This document shows, in pieces, positions 12,701 to 27,700 of a stretch of DNA of 64,000 nucleotides. The stretch comes from Petaurus breviceps papuanus (taxonomy: Eukaryota > Chordata > Mammalia > Diprotodontia > Petauridae). The stretch's first letter is position 1. The number at the start of each line of letters is the position of its first letter. The stretch lies in NCBI GenBank assembly GCA_028583685.1, contig JAMXIF010001195.1:16368274-16432273 (forward strand), written 5' to 3'. Under the pieces are notes generated by a model. That model was not told the DNA's origin, searched no databases, and was given only the letters and a program-made list of their open reading frames with translations. The translations under genes were made by a program, and so were the position numbers.

Positions 12701-15700
12701 CATACTTTCTTTACCCATATAATTGCTTTTTTTCCCAAAAGAATCAAAACTCCTATTGGCAGGAACCTTTTCATTCTGTCTTCATTCTTAGTGCTTGGCA
12801 CCTATTTGATAACTGTTTTCTGATTGATTGCCATGGAAATAACAGGGCACAAAATTACCCTTGGAATTGGAAATGGGGTAGGTAAAGGAGATGGCCCTAC
12901 AAGGTCCAAGTGAACAGGCCCAAACTCATAGACAATGTCATGGTTCCAGAGGAATACTCAGGAAAAAATGCTTTTATAACCACAGTTGACTATTTTAAGC
13001 CTGGGGTGGATGAACAGCTGTTCTTTCCTACAAATGACTGCCTAACTCTCTTTGGGAAGCATTTAAACTTTAAGATCCTTTGGTCTCTTAATCTTCTAGC
13101 TAGCACACTACAGTAATGATGTAGCAAATAGAAGTCTTATTAAAGTTTGGGATATATTCTGACAGGTCTGAGCAATATCTAAGAAAGTATTTAAAATAAC
13201 CATTGTTTCCAATGGGATAAGGATGAGACTAAGAAAATGCCAAGCCAGCTTTGAAAGAGAAAAAAATCTTTCCTCCAACTTAACATATCTGCTTTAGAAA
13301 GAAACTAGCCAAACTTTCTTTTATTTTTTATAGTTAAAAACTAAATGTAGTCGTAATATAAACCTCTCTCAAAAAGGTTTGAAAAAAACTAGCTAACAGT
13401 TTTGTCTTAAACATAAACTATCAAATATTATGGATATCTTATATGTGTTCCAATTTCTCACTAACCTGCTATGTTGGGACTAAATATGCAGTCATCCTTT
13501 AGGTTTTTAAATAATTTTTTCGGGGGGGGATGGGGAAGGTAGGGCGCTTGGGGTTAAGTGACTTGCCCAAGGTCACACATCTAGTTTTTTGTGTTAAATG
13601 TCTGAGGCTGGATTTGAACTCAGGTCCTCCTGACTCCAGGACCAGTGCTCTATTCTCTGAGCCTCGTAGCCGCCCCTAAATAATTTTTACTGCTAATAAC
13701 TTTGAGAGTAAGGCAGCTTTCCAACACCGTATTTGCAAAAAAAGAAGTAGAGGGAATTTCCTTCCCCCTTCAGTTACCTGTACTATGAAATCACAGTTTT
13801 GATGCCTATCCCTCTCCTTAAAAGTCACCAGGAAATGTACAAGAGGAAGAAAGAAGGAAAGAAATAAGTATTAAGTACTTATATAAGTGTGCTAGGCTCT
13901 GTGCTAAGCACGTTACAAATGTGACCTCATTGGATTCTCATAACAACCCTGTGAGACAGGTGCTGTTATTATCTCCATTTTACGGCTGAGGTCATTGAAA
14001 CAGACAGAGGTTAAGTGACTTGCCCAGGATCACCCAGCTGCTAAGTGGCTGAGAGCGATTTGAACCAAAGCGTCCAGAGCTCGATCTCCCCTGCCCAGCT
14101 CCCCCTGTTATCTAAACATTGAATGATGAGGGAAATGCTGCTGTGTTTCAGAAAGTCATCTCAAAACCAACCAACCAGAAAGAAAACCAGACCTTCTCAG
14201 ATACTTCTCAGCTCCCCTTAGTTACTGACTGGCCCATTCTCTCAGTATTTGCCTCAGAGTCAGTCCTTTATAAGATTTTGTGAGTTAAGTGTTGCTCTGA
14301 GTACTCAGTCATTCTCGTAGGGATAAAAATGGAATTCATGGGAATTGATGAGATCACTAAGTGAGAACTTAGAGAGAAATAAGAGTCTCTAGGACAGAGC
14401 CTTGTGGTAAACCCACAGTTAGGAGGTGTGATAATGGAAGATAAAACTAGCAAAAGAGACAGTGGTCCTAGAAGAGCAGGTAGGTGGTCAGCAGTGCCGA
14501 AGGCTGTAAAGAGAGCAAGAAAAAGGAAGACTGATAAAAGGCTGTCAGACTCGATAATTAAGATATCATTGCGGAGGAATGACTAAAGAAATATGGTACA
14601 TAAAAGTAGTGGAATATTACTGTGCAGTGGGAAACAGCAAGCATGATAAATATATAGAGAAGCATAGAAAGACTTAGATGAACTGATGCAAAGTGAAGTG
14701 AGCAGAGCCAGAAAAACTAAAATACAATATTATAACTATAAAACAAAACCCCAGTTATAATACAATAACCACAAAATAATCAAAGCTGAATGTTGTATAA
14801 TTATATAGACTAAACTTGGTCCCAAACCTTTGCATAGAGTAGGGTATGTTGGTATGGAATATAGCATACAATATCAGATTTTTTTAGATGTCTTCATCGG
14901 TTTTGCTAAGTTTTTTCTTTTCATTTTCTTTTTTCTCTTCATTTTCATTTCTTTTTTTTTTTTTTGTTAAGGAATGGCTCTCTGGGAAGGAAAGAGTAGG
15001 ATACAGGGAGTAATCTAGGTGATATAAAAACCAAAAATGTTAATAAAATGTACTTAAAAGGACTAGTGTGCTGGCCTTGCCTCCAGATGCTGAGCTCAAA
15101 CGGAAGATACATGTTCGTCTGTCTTAGGCAGCATGGGGGTTACAAACAAATTCTTTTGGGTTTGCAGGCTGCAGGGAACCTGGCCTAAACAGCTAGCACA
15201 AGAAATGGACCCCTGTGGCTTCCTTCACCTACCATGACTAAAGTGCTTCCTTGTCAGCAGTAGCTCTAAATAATCATTTTTGCGGTTGTTGGAAGCAAAG
15301 ATGAAACAATTAACTTCTTTGTGAATATAAAAAAGAAAGCACATGGTGGGGCAGTGAATAGAGCACCAACCCTAGAGTCAGACCTGAGTTCAAATCCGGC
15401 CTCAGTCACTTAACATAAAAACTAGCTGTGTGACCTTGAGCAAGTCACTTAACCCCAATTGTCGTCCAAAAAAAAAAAAAGGAAAGAAAGAACATGGAGT
15501 GCTGCTGCATCATACTGGCACAATAAATTGCCAGAAATTCTTTGGTAACTGGTGCTTAATCAGTGGAGGAGAGAACATTCAAGATGAAAAGAATGCCTGA
15601 CATCTGTTAAAGCACCTAAGGGACATGTGACTTCTCTTTCTGTTCGTCTGTCTGGCACATTGGCTTTATCAGTGAGAACAGACCAGACATTATGAACAAG

Positions 15701-18700
15701 GAGCCTTATTGAAGGAAGATCTGCATTCATAAAAAATATAAAATAAAACATTCACAACTGAATACTCTCCTAATGGAGAAAAGTATATAGATGTCATAAT
15801 AAGCAACATAGACATCTACCAACTTGAAACTGCATCCCTTAGTACCTTCTGTCACCTTTACTTCAGATCCCATACTTTCTGTGGCTGGAGATAAAGTTGT
15901 AAGGTTATTTGACTGTAATTCACTAAAATGCCTCTGAATTTAAAGCTCAAGAAAACAGTAAAAGACTGTGTGTATATATATTTATATACAACTTTGGAGT
16001 ACCGAAGCTTCATGTTATGGCTAAAGCATCAAGTGTTGGCTTAATCAAAATATGGAGGCATAATCAAAATAAGAAGACGCCCCTCTTTGCTGTGTGCTGG
16101 AAAGCCATACATATGACTGGAGTGGTCAAGTGTGTCTTTGGCTGGACAGGCTTGTGCATGTCAAAGAACAGCTTCTGTAGCGGGAGCACCTTTTGCTGTA
16201 CAAAGAACAAGACTAACCCTAAAAAGAATGATTCAGGAGGAAAACAGCAACAGTCTGAGAAATTTGATTGGACTGAGGTTAATGATAAACCGACAAAAGT
16301 GTCAACCAAGAAAAGAAGATTGGAAGGTAATCCATAAAGGGAAGAAGAAAAAGAAGAAAGGACAAATTTCTAAATAAATCATTGAAAATTAAAGAAAATA
16401 ATTTGAAAGGAGGAAAATAAACATTAATATCTTTAGAGAGAGCAGGTTTAGTTCAGTGATGAGGTTGAAAGCCAGATGAAGTAAAACTTTTATTTAATGC
16501 TTATTATTTGGTTAGCACTTACTTTGTGGCAAGTACCATGCCAAGGGCTATAGATAAAAATACAAAAGCATAGATATTCCCTGCCCTGAAGAAGTTTATG
16601 TCTTATTGGGGAAAATATGTAGGTAGCCAGGAAGAGACATTTTGATCAGGGAAGTTAAGGGAATGGTGAATTAGAGTATAGGAGAATAGATTGGTATAAT
16701 CCAGCCAGAACAATTGCAAAATTAATTTGATGGTGGCTCCTATTTAGAGAACCAGTTGGGGGAGAGAGGTTATGTGCACCATTTCCTTTTTTAATAGAGT
16801 TACTCAGGCTCTGGCCTTCATCTCCCAGTCTCTACTGCCAGTTAGAGTCCCGAGAGGGTTTGTGGTTCAGTCTTTTCTTATCATGTCTGAATCTATAACC
16901 CTATTGGGGGTTTTCTTGGCAAAGATACTGGAGTCTTTTGCCATTTCCTTTTCCAGCTCCTTTTATAGATGAAGAAACAAATGGGATTAAGTGACGTACC
17001 CAGAGTCACACAGGTACCGTCTGAGGTTAGATTTGAGTTCAGCCCTTCCTGACTCCAGTCCTGAAGCTCTGTCTGCTCTGCCACTCAGCTGCGCCCCCCC
17101 CCCAGACTGTCTCTGTACTAGTTCCTCTGGAATTCTCGGGGTGATACTGAAGGGGAGTGACTTTTCAAGCTGTTGTGTAAGAGCCCCTCTGTGGTGTTCC
17201 CTCTGATATAGTTTAACTGGAATATTAATAAAATAATATCATTGAGAAGGAATTGAGAGAAGAGGCAGTAGGACAATGGACACAAACAACTTTTCCTGAG
17301 AGTTGATATGATTTAAATCCAGATGAAAAAATCTCCTGTTACTGAGAGGTTTTCTAAATTTTTCCTCTTTGGAAAAGTACATGGCAATTGTACTGATTAT
17401 GAGTTCTAAATCTCCATAAAGCTACTTTGGTTAAATCCACATCGGTACAAAAGATTAACATAGCTATCCTTAGGGGAAGAATGAGGGATGAGAAAGGTAC
17501 ATCGTCGGGCGCCTGGTGACGCAGTGAGTAAAGCGCCAGCCCCGGAGTCAGGAGGACCCGAGTTCGGACAGGGCCTCAGACACTTAGCGCACACAAACAA
17601 AAAACCTAGCTGTGTGACCTTGGGGAAGTCACTTAACCCCAACTGCTCTCTGAAAAGAAAAAAAAATTGGTGGGTAGGTAGATGGATGGATATCCTGGAC
17701 CAGTGCTACAGATGGAAAGTGAGATTGGTCTAGAACTGAATTAGATAAATCTTTAAATAAGGGTGAATATGGATATGATCTGTGATTTTATTGATATACT
17801 GCCACATGAGAAAACTCTAATAATGCAGGTCTGCATCTTCTCTGCAACTTACAGTTTTACAGCTTTGTCTAGAGGTTGTGACTTTTCCAGTCTCCGAACT
17901 CTTGTGGGTTAGAGAAAGGAGTTACACTTAGGTCTTCCTGGCTCTAAGATGGCCATCTATCTGTTACACTATTCAGTTATTTGAAAGACACACCTAACCA
18001 CAGATTAGAACTTGCTGAAAACACTAAGAATAATTTTTTTTTTCCTTTCAATGATAAAGTTTTCATGTAGTTGATAGAGTGTAGAACTTGAAGTCAGGAA
18101 ATTCCAGTCCCAGGTCATGTAGCTGACCCTTAGCTGTATAACCATGGGCAGCTTGCTTAACTTGTCTGAATCTCATTATCCTTAGCTATAAAATAGTGGA
18201 TCATATCTGTAGTGCCTACATTACAGAATTGTGAGGACTGAATGAGATAGTGTGTGTGTAAATTGCTTTGCAGATCTTAAAGCATTATCTAAATCTCAGC
18301 TGTTATGATTATTAAAAGGATACATTCTGATATTAGCATTTAAACTTTGTCATAGCTGTACATTAAAGGAGGTTATTTAGATGGCCCATTTAAAAGCAAA
18401 TTTGTTCATTAGAAAGGTTGCCAATAATTTATTTAAATATAATTATAATATTTCGTTTTTCTTGAAATCTTTGAAAACACTTATTTGAAAATAAGTTTGT
18501 CTTGCTCTGCAAAAAATGCATGAAGCTTTCTTCGTGACAGTATTTGTAAAAAAAAGTAAGTGATACATCTGCTTTGCTCTAAAGGTTAAGCCTTAATTAA
18601 ATGTCTTCTCCCCCTTCTCTTCAAAATTCCTGCAGGAAAGATTACTCTCCATGATTTAAAGAAATGTAAATTAGCAAATGTTTTTTTCGATACGTTTTTC

Positions 18701-21700
18701 AACATTGAGAAATATCTTGACCACGAACAGAAAGATCAGATTTCTGTGATTAGGGTAAGTGCTGTGGAGATTGTGTTATGTTACATATTTACAAATGTCC
18801 GTATCCTACTAAAACTGTCTGTGCTATTTAGGATTCTGAAAGTGAAGGCCAAGAGCTCTCTGACTGGGAGAAATATGCTGCTGAAGAATATGATATTCTA
18901 GTGGCCGAAGAAGCAGCTGGTGACCAATGGAATGATGGGTAAGAACAATGTCATAAGGAATTTTAATAGAACTGAAGTGGGTGAATGTACTTCTTCAGGA
19001 CGTAGATATTCAAATAACGGTAGCATAAAGGTGAACATTAGTTAAGTACCATTCAGATGAAACTGTATTTCTAAGTTTGCTCACATTCAAGTTGAATGTA
19101 ATAAAGTAATATAGCCTTTTAATTAATGTGTCTCTAATTAAAATTAGAATCCATAGTGTTTTGCTGAGTTTGAGGTTACATTCTTTTTAACCGTGATTAT
19201 TTTCATCTTTCCCAGTTCCTCTGTCTTAAATATAGGAACTCAGCTAACCATCCTTCTTATACAGAAGATGTAATGATTATTACCTAATGTTAGCTAAATT
19301 TCCATCACTTTATGTTGCTAAGGCTTTACAATAAGTGACTAGCAGGACACCTGCCAAGTACATATATGTGTTTTCATGCCTGTCTATCTCGTATATAAAG
19401 TTGTTAGAAGTTAGGAGAAAGCATTTTAGCACCTGAAGTTGTTTTTCTATAAATTAGTCTTTAGAGAAACCAATTTGTTGCTTTGTAACGTCCTATGTTG
19501 CCTTCTCTTTTTCCTGACCCAGTTCAGTTTCAACCATTCTGGCTACTTTTGATAATTGATATAGGTAAAATTGGTATGCTGTGATCTATGCTCAACCGTA
19601 GTTAATGAATGCCCAGACTGAAAGAAGCCTTTGAAAAGGATCAATACGTTTGTTGAATGTTGCTTCTTAAGTCTGCGAACCATGTGTGCTAAAGGAAATC
19701 CCTGTGGTAAATTTTCTTCCAACTACCACCCAAGACCACTCATTCCTCTGTGTAATAAGCACTTTTGTGTTTGATAAGTTTATAGTGCTTCTGAAGTACT
19801 ATTGTTCATAAAATGAAAAGAAAAAGTTGAAGAATTTCACTGTCTAGAACATGAGGTTTAGTTTTTGCCTATTGGAGCAGTATTCAAGTCATCAGCATCT
19901 TCCAGTTTGAATCAAAAATATATAATTTATACAGTTTATATAGACTTGCTCTAATGAATAGTATGTTCATTTAATATCATCTGGACATTGTTTTTGAAGG
20001 TTTTTATATTTCCTTCTATACCAGATGTTGACCTTTTCCTGAAAATGGGGACAACATATGTATAGCTCTTCTCAGGTTGTATCATCTCTGGTATTTGCCA
20101 AAGGCACATATCTTTGGAACAGTTATCCCTTGTGTGAGCAGGCTGAGTCTTTTCCAGTCTCTCTCTCATCTCTGCCATGGACAGATTCATATCATCTCCT
20201 GGAAGAAGGGAAGAAATAGTACATCGATCTTTCTCCATCACTGTGCCTAAGTAGGAGGTGTAAACAGAAGCAACATTTATTAAAGTAACCTGTAGGCTTA
20301 TCCCCAAAGGAGCAGCCTTCTCTGCAGTAAACAGTACAGAGTAAAGGAAAAAAACCCCACACTTATTGTATGTAGAGGAATAGTTGTAGAATTGGGGAAA
20401 GGTTACTGGTTCAGTCTAAAGCCTCCCCTTATTCTTGTGTGTATGCTGGTATTTAGGAATGTTAACAGTTAGAAGTTAAGTCTTTATAGCTGTCAACTCC
20501 ATTTTTAAAAACTAAGGACAAGTTCACATTCGTTATTAAAAAATTTTTTTTAATTATTTTAAGAGTAATGTACTGAAGTAGCAAAACACTGACCTTCCTT
20601 CTGTAACCATTGTAGGGATTCTGACTTCTCTGACTACTAGCCTGCACAAAGGTCTAGAGTAAGGAATTGCTCAGGTAAGGGTATGTTTGCTGGCAAAGAA
20701 AAATTTACTGACTTAGGTCTGCATGTTATCTGAAATAGTGTATTATCCTCAATCCAGGAAGAATGATTTTTAATGTCCACTATTAAAACATTATCTCTGG
20801 ATCACTAACTTTCCACTTTGTGGAATCTACAGAAAATCTTCACAATGTCTTCTAAGAGCTTTTTATAGATAGCTTTTCTATGTAGTCTTCAGGTTCAGCT
20901 ATTTTAATATTTCTTTGCTGTGTAATTTTACCTGACCTCAAACCAGGAAAATCTTAGAACCTACCCAGTTTAAAGTAGGTTAAATTTCCCAAAATAAACC
21001 ACAGTAGTGTGGTTGTTTAGGGCAGTAGTGTTTCAATGTTTGAGTAGTTCAGATTGATATGTATGCATCTTTGTCATGTCTCATTGAAGCTGTCAGTATT
21101 GTTAATGAGATTGCATTCAAGGGTCTTCCAAGCATGAAGCCAATATAGATTAATAATTGTTAAAATTCGGAGTTAATTAATCAGTCTGTAACTGGAGAAT
21201 AAGCACTGCTTCACATCTGTTATATTACCCTATATAACAAAAGTATTCCCATAGAGGAAAGCCATCGGTACGGCATTGCTGACCTGGCTGTTTATAGCAA
21301 GTTATCCACAGTGAATAATCCTCTATATGAGAAATGCCCATTTGGTTCCCTGGCTGTACAATAGCTATTTTATATCAAAGCTCCTGATATGAAGTGCGTT
21401 TAAGGCAGAATGGAACGATGACAGAACTGAGCTGTGGTGATACTGTTCATGGATCTGTTACTTTGTTATAAGGTAACGCTGACCTCAGGGAAATCCTATT
21501 TAACCCTAACAAAAATAAACTTCAAAATCACAGTTCAGAATAATGCTGCACATTGAGACAAATTTACTGGCTTTTTGTACTCGTGTATATTTGCATTTAT
21601 TTTCATGATGTCCTAGGAAAGAGTGAGTCTTATCTTTATATAGATCTATAATGGGAAAGAGCTGTCAGGTAAATGTAGGAGCCATGATTTATTCCTAACA

Positions 21701-24700
21701 ATATACTTAGCATTAAGAGAGTCATTCTATGGGAGGGTGGGGGGAGAAGAAGGTCAGGCTTTGAGTCAGTCACCTCCTAAAAAAATAACATTTTATTATT
21801 TCCTTTTTTGGAGATTCTATAGAAACAAGTGAAAAGTTTAATAGGAGGTAGACTCAATACTTCAAAGTTTTTTTCAAAAGCTATGACCATGGAATGCCTT
21901 GAGAGAAATAGTGTTTAAGGTAACTGTAAAGATAGGAAGGGCCAGTTTGTGAGGAACTTCAAATGTCAAACAGAATTTATATTTGATCCTGGAGGTAATA
22001 AGTAACCACTGGAGTTCATTGAATTAGGGGATTGTCCTTTAGAGAAATCCCTTTGGAGGCTGTGTGGATTAGAGTAAGGAAAAGCTTAGAGCACAGCCAG
22101 CAATTAAGCTAATGTATAATATAAGCAAAAAGGGATTGGTGCCTAAACCAGGGTGGAGATTCTGAGTGAAAAATCTGGAAGATGTTTAAGACATATTGTA
22201 GTAATAGAAACAACATTGGGAAATGATTGGGCAAGGAGGGTGAGAGTGAAGAGTCAGGCAGAATCCAAGGCTGTGAATATGAGTGACTGAAAGGATGGTG
22301 ATACATCTGTTGAGTCTAGGATAGTCTGGTAACCACTTTGAAGTGTCCAGTCATGACCGACTGCACTTTCACGGGCTATCTCCCTGGCCAAGAATTCTCT
22401 TCCTCCTTAGCTCCTGGTTTCTTTCAAGCCCCCAGACAATAAAATCCTACAAGAAGCCTTCTCCGATCGTCCTTAATGCTATGCTAGCGGCTATCTTCTG
22501 CTGATTTTTTTCCAGTTTATTGTGCATTTATTTTATTTGTGCATAATTGTTTGCGTGTTATCTCCCCCTAAATTGTAAGTTCCTTGGGAGGAGCTGCTTT
22601 GTTGTCAGGTTTGGAGGTGTGGGGTGGGGGGGAGTTGCCTTTCTTTTCTTCCCAGCACAATGCTTGGCACATAGTAGATGTTTAATAAATGCTTCTTTAT
22701 TTGGCCCTAGAGCTAAGGAGAGAGAGGCTAGGGCCGAGCTATAGACCTTGCAATCATTTTCATAGGATGTAAACTGAAGTCATGAAAATCTATGAGGTAA
22801 CCAGGTGAAAGAGGATAGTGAGGAAAAATAAAGGGGTCCGGGACAGAACCTTAGTGTATACTGACTCTTTGTGAGTGTGACATGGACAGTGAACCAGCAC
22901 ATGAGCCTGAGTGGTCAGGCAGGTAGAAGAACTAGGAGGAGAATGTTCTGAAATGCAGAAGGAGAGAGTGGTCACTAATGCCAAGTTCTGGAGGGAAGTG
23001 AGAAGAATGATGATGGAGAAAAGGCCATTCAATTTGGTAATTAAGAGATCACTGGGAGGAAACTTCCCAGGCACATAAGTAACAAGGGGAAGAACTAGAT
23101 ACTTTTTCTTATCACCACAACTTCTGAAACCTCTGCAAAACAGAAATTATGCACCAAAGATAAAGCAACTTCATCTCTTTCCATGGTCTAGGACATGCCC
23201 AGAATCCAAAATTATCTTTTTAAAAAACAATACAAACCTGTGAACTCACATTCCCTGACTCTGAGATCACTCATCACCCCTCCCCTACTTCCCTCATCAC
23301 TGGCAGTGAGGCTGTACTAGCTAAACCCAAAGACCCCAAACAGGTTTACAGCAACTCCCCCCTCCCTCCACCTTCCTTTCCAGTCCAATGCATGAAGACT
23401 GCCGGCTCCAGGATGAGGACGTTTGCCCAGGTCAGAGTAGAATTTAATGGCCTGCACAGCAAAAAATTGGCATAAGAGAAAAACTGCAATCTGCAATGAC
23501 TAACTCACCCAAAGAAACAAATAAACAAAAGAACAAAAGATTGGGAATGCAAATTTATACAAGTAAAGGACAGCCTAGAAGAAGAGAAGCAAAAACCAAT
23601 ACCATTAAAAGAAAATAGTCTCATGTTACAAGCAAAATATACTAATCTAGAAGATAGGATGTATGGAGACAACCTAAAGATAATAGGTCTCCAAGAATAT
23701 GACAAGGACAAAAAAATAACCTTTAATGCACAAGTTACTAGAAGAATATTACCTAGAACTTCCTAAACATAGAAAATGAAATAACACTTAAAAGAATTCA
23801 CAGATCAACCCCAGAAAAAAAATCACCCAAGTTCAGCAAAATTCAAGACATATATAAGATGGTTAAATTTTAACAATTTCAGAAACAATAAGTTCTTCAA
23901 GCAACCAGGAAAAAGATTTTCAGAGACCAAGGAAAGGAAATTCAAATGGCACAAGACATTCTGTAGCTAGTAGAAAATACAAGAGTAACTAGAAGGATGT
24001 GGAGGAAGCACAGTGGAACCAGGTGCAGCCCAGGGTGACGTGGCCTGCACACCGGAGCTTAACCAGAATGAAAAAGATGGACATTCAATCATAAAGAAAC
24101 ATCTGAAACGTTCTTTTAGAGAAAACTAGGTCTGAAGAGACCATTTGCTTCCCAAACTGCAGCAATGCAGAAGTGAATAAACGTGGCATCCAAGAACAGT
24201 AACGGAGTGATAACAGAGCAGCCAGTGATAGACTTCTTTCTAAATTTATACAAGGAGACAAGGGCAAAGGCAGGAGTCTGGTGGAGGTGACAGTGAAGAG
24301 GCAGGCTCAGGGCATTATAAACTGCACCTGGGGACACCCTGCCTACAGGTGAATCAGTTATTTTTGTGTGGTGGGGGGGGACTACATTACACGAAGAGGG
24401 GAGGGGCAGAGGGCTAGAGAGCAGTGGTTGATGTGCCTAAGTCAAATCAAGGGTACGCAGTGAGGGGAAGGGTGACCCTTGTGGTTTCCAAAACAGAAGA
24501 ATCTACAAGGGGGAAGGTGGGGAGGAGGAGGGACATGTAGAAGGGGGCCTTCCTTTAATGGTAGCATTTCCATTGGTGAATAATCCTATAGGTAACAGGC
24601 ATAGGATTGTGAAGGGAGATGAGGACCTAGCACTGGGTGCGGCCTGGGGTTTTGGGTGCTTGGAAAATCGCTGTTCCTCCTGCTTCAGCATGGAGGAGAG

Positions 24701-27700
24701 TTGGATACTGGGGGCAGTTGGCACCTGGGGGAGTGGGAAAGCATGGACCCAGGAAGGAGATTTTGAGACAAATGCAAGGAAGATGCAGATCAGTGATAGA
24801 CTGCAGAATCAGTGGTGAGGGAAGGACCCTGTCATGGGACAGAGTCCTCTTTGTCACCTGTGGGAATTGACATTATTCTGGGAGTGAGACACACTGGAAA
24901 AAGGAGATCTACAGGGCAAGTTCTACGAGGCAGTGGCAGAAATTGCATAGAAGGGAAAGCCTAGAATGGATACCTTGGAAGCTTTGGTTGCATGAAGAAT
25001 ACAGAAAAAAGGAGAGAGACAAGATAATTACAGGGGACATGAATCACAAAATGAGGATCTAAAGTAGACCAGATGGGTAATGAAGAAAGTGAAAAAAAAT
25101 CCTTTTTTGGAAAGAGGCACCAAAAAAAATTTTTTTTAACTTCATGAACAGGATTAGTAGAAGGGGAAGAGAGAAGGGGAGAATCTACTTGACTGAGAGG
25201 GAAAAAAGGGTGTAAAAATTACATAAAAGAAGGGGGGAAAGGAACTAGTAAGTAAAACTCCAGAGGGATCCAGGGGTGCAGAGAAGAGAGCCTCCTTTGA
25301 AAATATTAAGGGAAAGTAACTTTAGGAATGTAGTATTGTGTTTACAGCAAGAGGGGCAAAACTATAACTTGAAAAAATATTAGAGACACACGGAAGGAAA
25401 CACAAATCTAGCCCATAACTTTTCAAGCAGTCCGATAAAGTGAAAAAGTGCCAGATAGTGTGAAAAACCAAAGCCCGAGAATCTGTTGCTCATGTGAAAA
25501 AAAAATTTGAAAAACAAACATATACACAAAATAAAAGTAGAGGGGATGGAAATTTTTTTTCTATTATATATCAAATGAATAAAAAAAAGCAGGTGTTGCA
25601 ATCATGCTGACAGCAAAAACAAAACATTCAAAAAATTTTTAAAAAGGATAAAAGAAACAACCATCCATCCATTATCAGTAATAACTTTTTGTTGCTGTGC
25701 AGTCATTTCAGTCATGTCTGATTCTTCATGACCCCGTTTGAGGTTTACTTGGCAAAGATATTGGAGTGGTTTGCCATTTCCTTCTCCTGCTCATTTTATA
25801 GATGAAGAAACTGAGGCAAACGGGATTAAGTGACTTGCCCAGGGCTATGCAGCTAGTAAGTGTCTGAGGTGAGATTTGAACTCAGGTCCTCCTGACTCCA
25901 GGCCTGACACTCTGTCCACTGTGCCACCTCACTAAATGCCTTTTTATCCAGAGGACAAAGAAAACATCCGAGCTACAAGAAGTAAAACAACATGACAGGA
26001 AGCTTTGATATCCCTCCTTCAGTTTTGGATACCTTTTACAGAAAGATAAAAGGAAAAAAACAAAAGGGAAACTGAAATAATTGCTGGAGAAACTAGAGTT
26101 AAAAGATTTATGGAATTTTCTTAATGGGATAGTAAACAAACACACTTATACACATATTTCTAAGCATCACATGGAACTTTCATAAAAAATGAAATGGCAG
26201 AAATACTTAATACATCCTTTACAAAATGGAGCATAATGCAGTATAAATAGCAATTGGTTCTACGACTAAAACAAACAAAAAAAAGATACAAATGTGAAAG
26301 GAGACTTAACAATGAAATCCCAAGTCATGATTGGGTCAAAGAACAAATCATAGAAACATTAATCACTATGTTAAAGAAAATGACAGTGATGAAACAGCAT
26401 ATTTTTGGATGCAGCTAAAGCAGTCCTGAGGGAAAAAAATCATAGCCTTACAAACACATATTAACAAAATAGAAAAAGAGAAGATTAATAAATTGAATGT
26501 ACATTTTTAAAAAATTAGCCAAAGAACCTAAAGTAAACACAAAAGGGGAGACAAAAAAACCCTTAAAAACGATAAACCTACAAATTTGTTCTTTGAAAAG
26601 GCTAGTTAAGTATGAATTTAATTTTAAAAGCAGAAAGTTCAACTCAGTAAGATGGCACACTAGCAAGGTGAAATTCCAGCAAAACAGAAAAATAATCAGA
26701 ATATATACAAATTATATGTTCACAAAACTGAGAATACCAGGGAAATGTATAATACCTTCAAAAATATAAAATACGCAATCTATTAGAAAGCTCCTTAAGG
26801 ATTTTAACCTAATCTCAGAAAAGCGTGTGTATCTTGCTATAAACGAACAACAAAAAACACTTTATGCTGATAGGTTCACAGGAGAATTCAATCATATTCT
26901 TAAAGTTAGTACTCATACTTCACAAATTCTCAAAAACTGATAAAGAAGGCAACCTGCCAGAATCTTTTCATGAGACAAATTTAGTCCTAATACCTAAACC
27001 AGGGAAAGATAAAATATGAAAAGAAAACTATAGGCCAATGCCATTTAACTGACTCAAGAATTTTAAACAAAACCCTATTGAAACTGATTATAGCAATTTA
27101 TCCAAGAAACCATTCCTTATGACCAGGTGGGATTTTGCCAGGGATGCAGGGATGATTCAGCATAGTCACTTGAAAAACCAAAACATCCAAAACCACACGA
27201 TCATCTCAATATATGCAGAAAATATGATAGCACACCACTTATTTTTTCTTTTTTTTGGAGGGCAGTTGGGGTTAAGTGACTTGCCCAAGATCACAGGCTA
27301 GTTTTTTGTGTTAAGTGTCAGAGGCTGGATTTGAACTCAGGTCTTCCTGACTCCAGGGCCGGTGCTCTATTCACAGCGCCACCTAGCCGCCCCTATTTTT
27401 TCAAACCTTACAAAATATTGGAGGGACCCTTTAAAAAGAGAAAAAAGTATCAAGTATCATATTCAGTAGGGATATAATAGAACCTTCCCCCCCCCCCAAA
27501 AAAAAAAACAGAAGGATGCCCACTCTTTCCATCATAATTTGATATAATTCCGGAAATGGCGGCAACAACAGTAAGACAGGAGAATGAAATTAAAAGCATA
27601 AAGATGGGTAAAGAGGAGATAAAACTGTCCCCGTTTGCTGATGATACGATGTTTCGTTTGGATAATCATAGGGAATCTGAGACAATTTGCAGACTACAAA

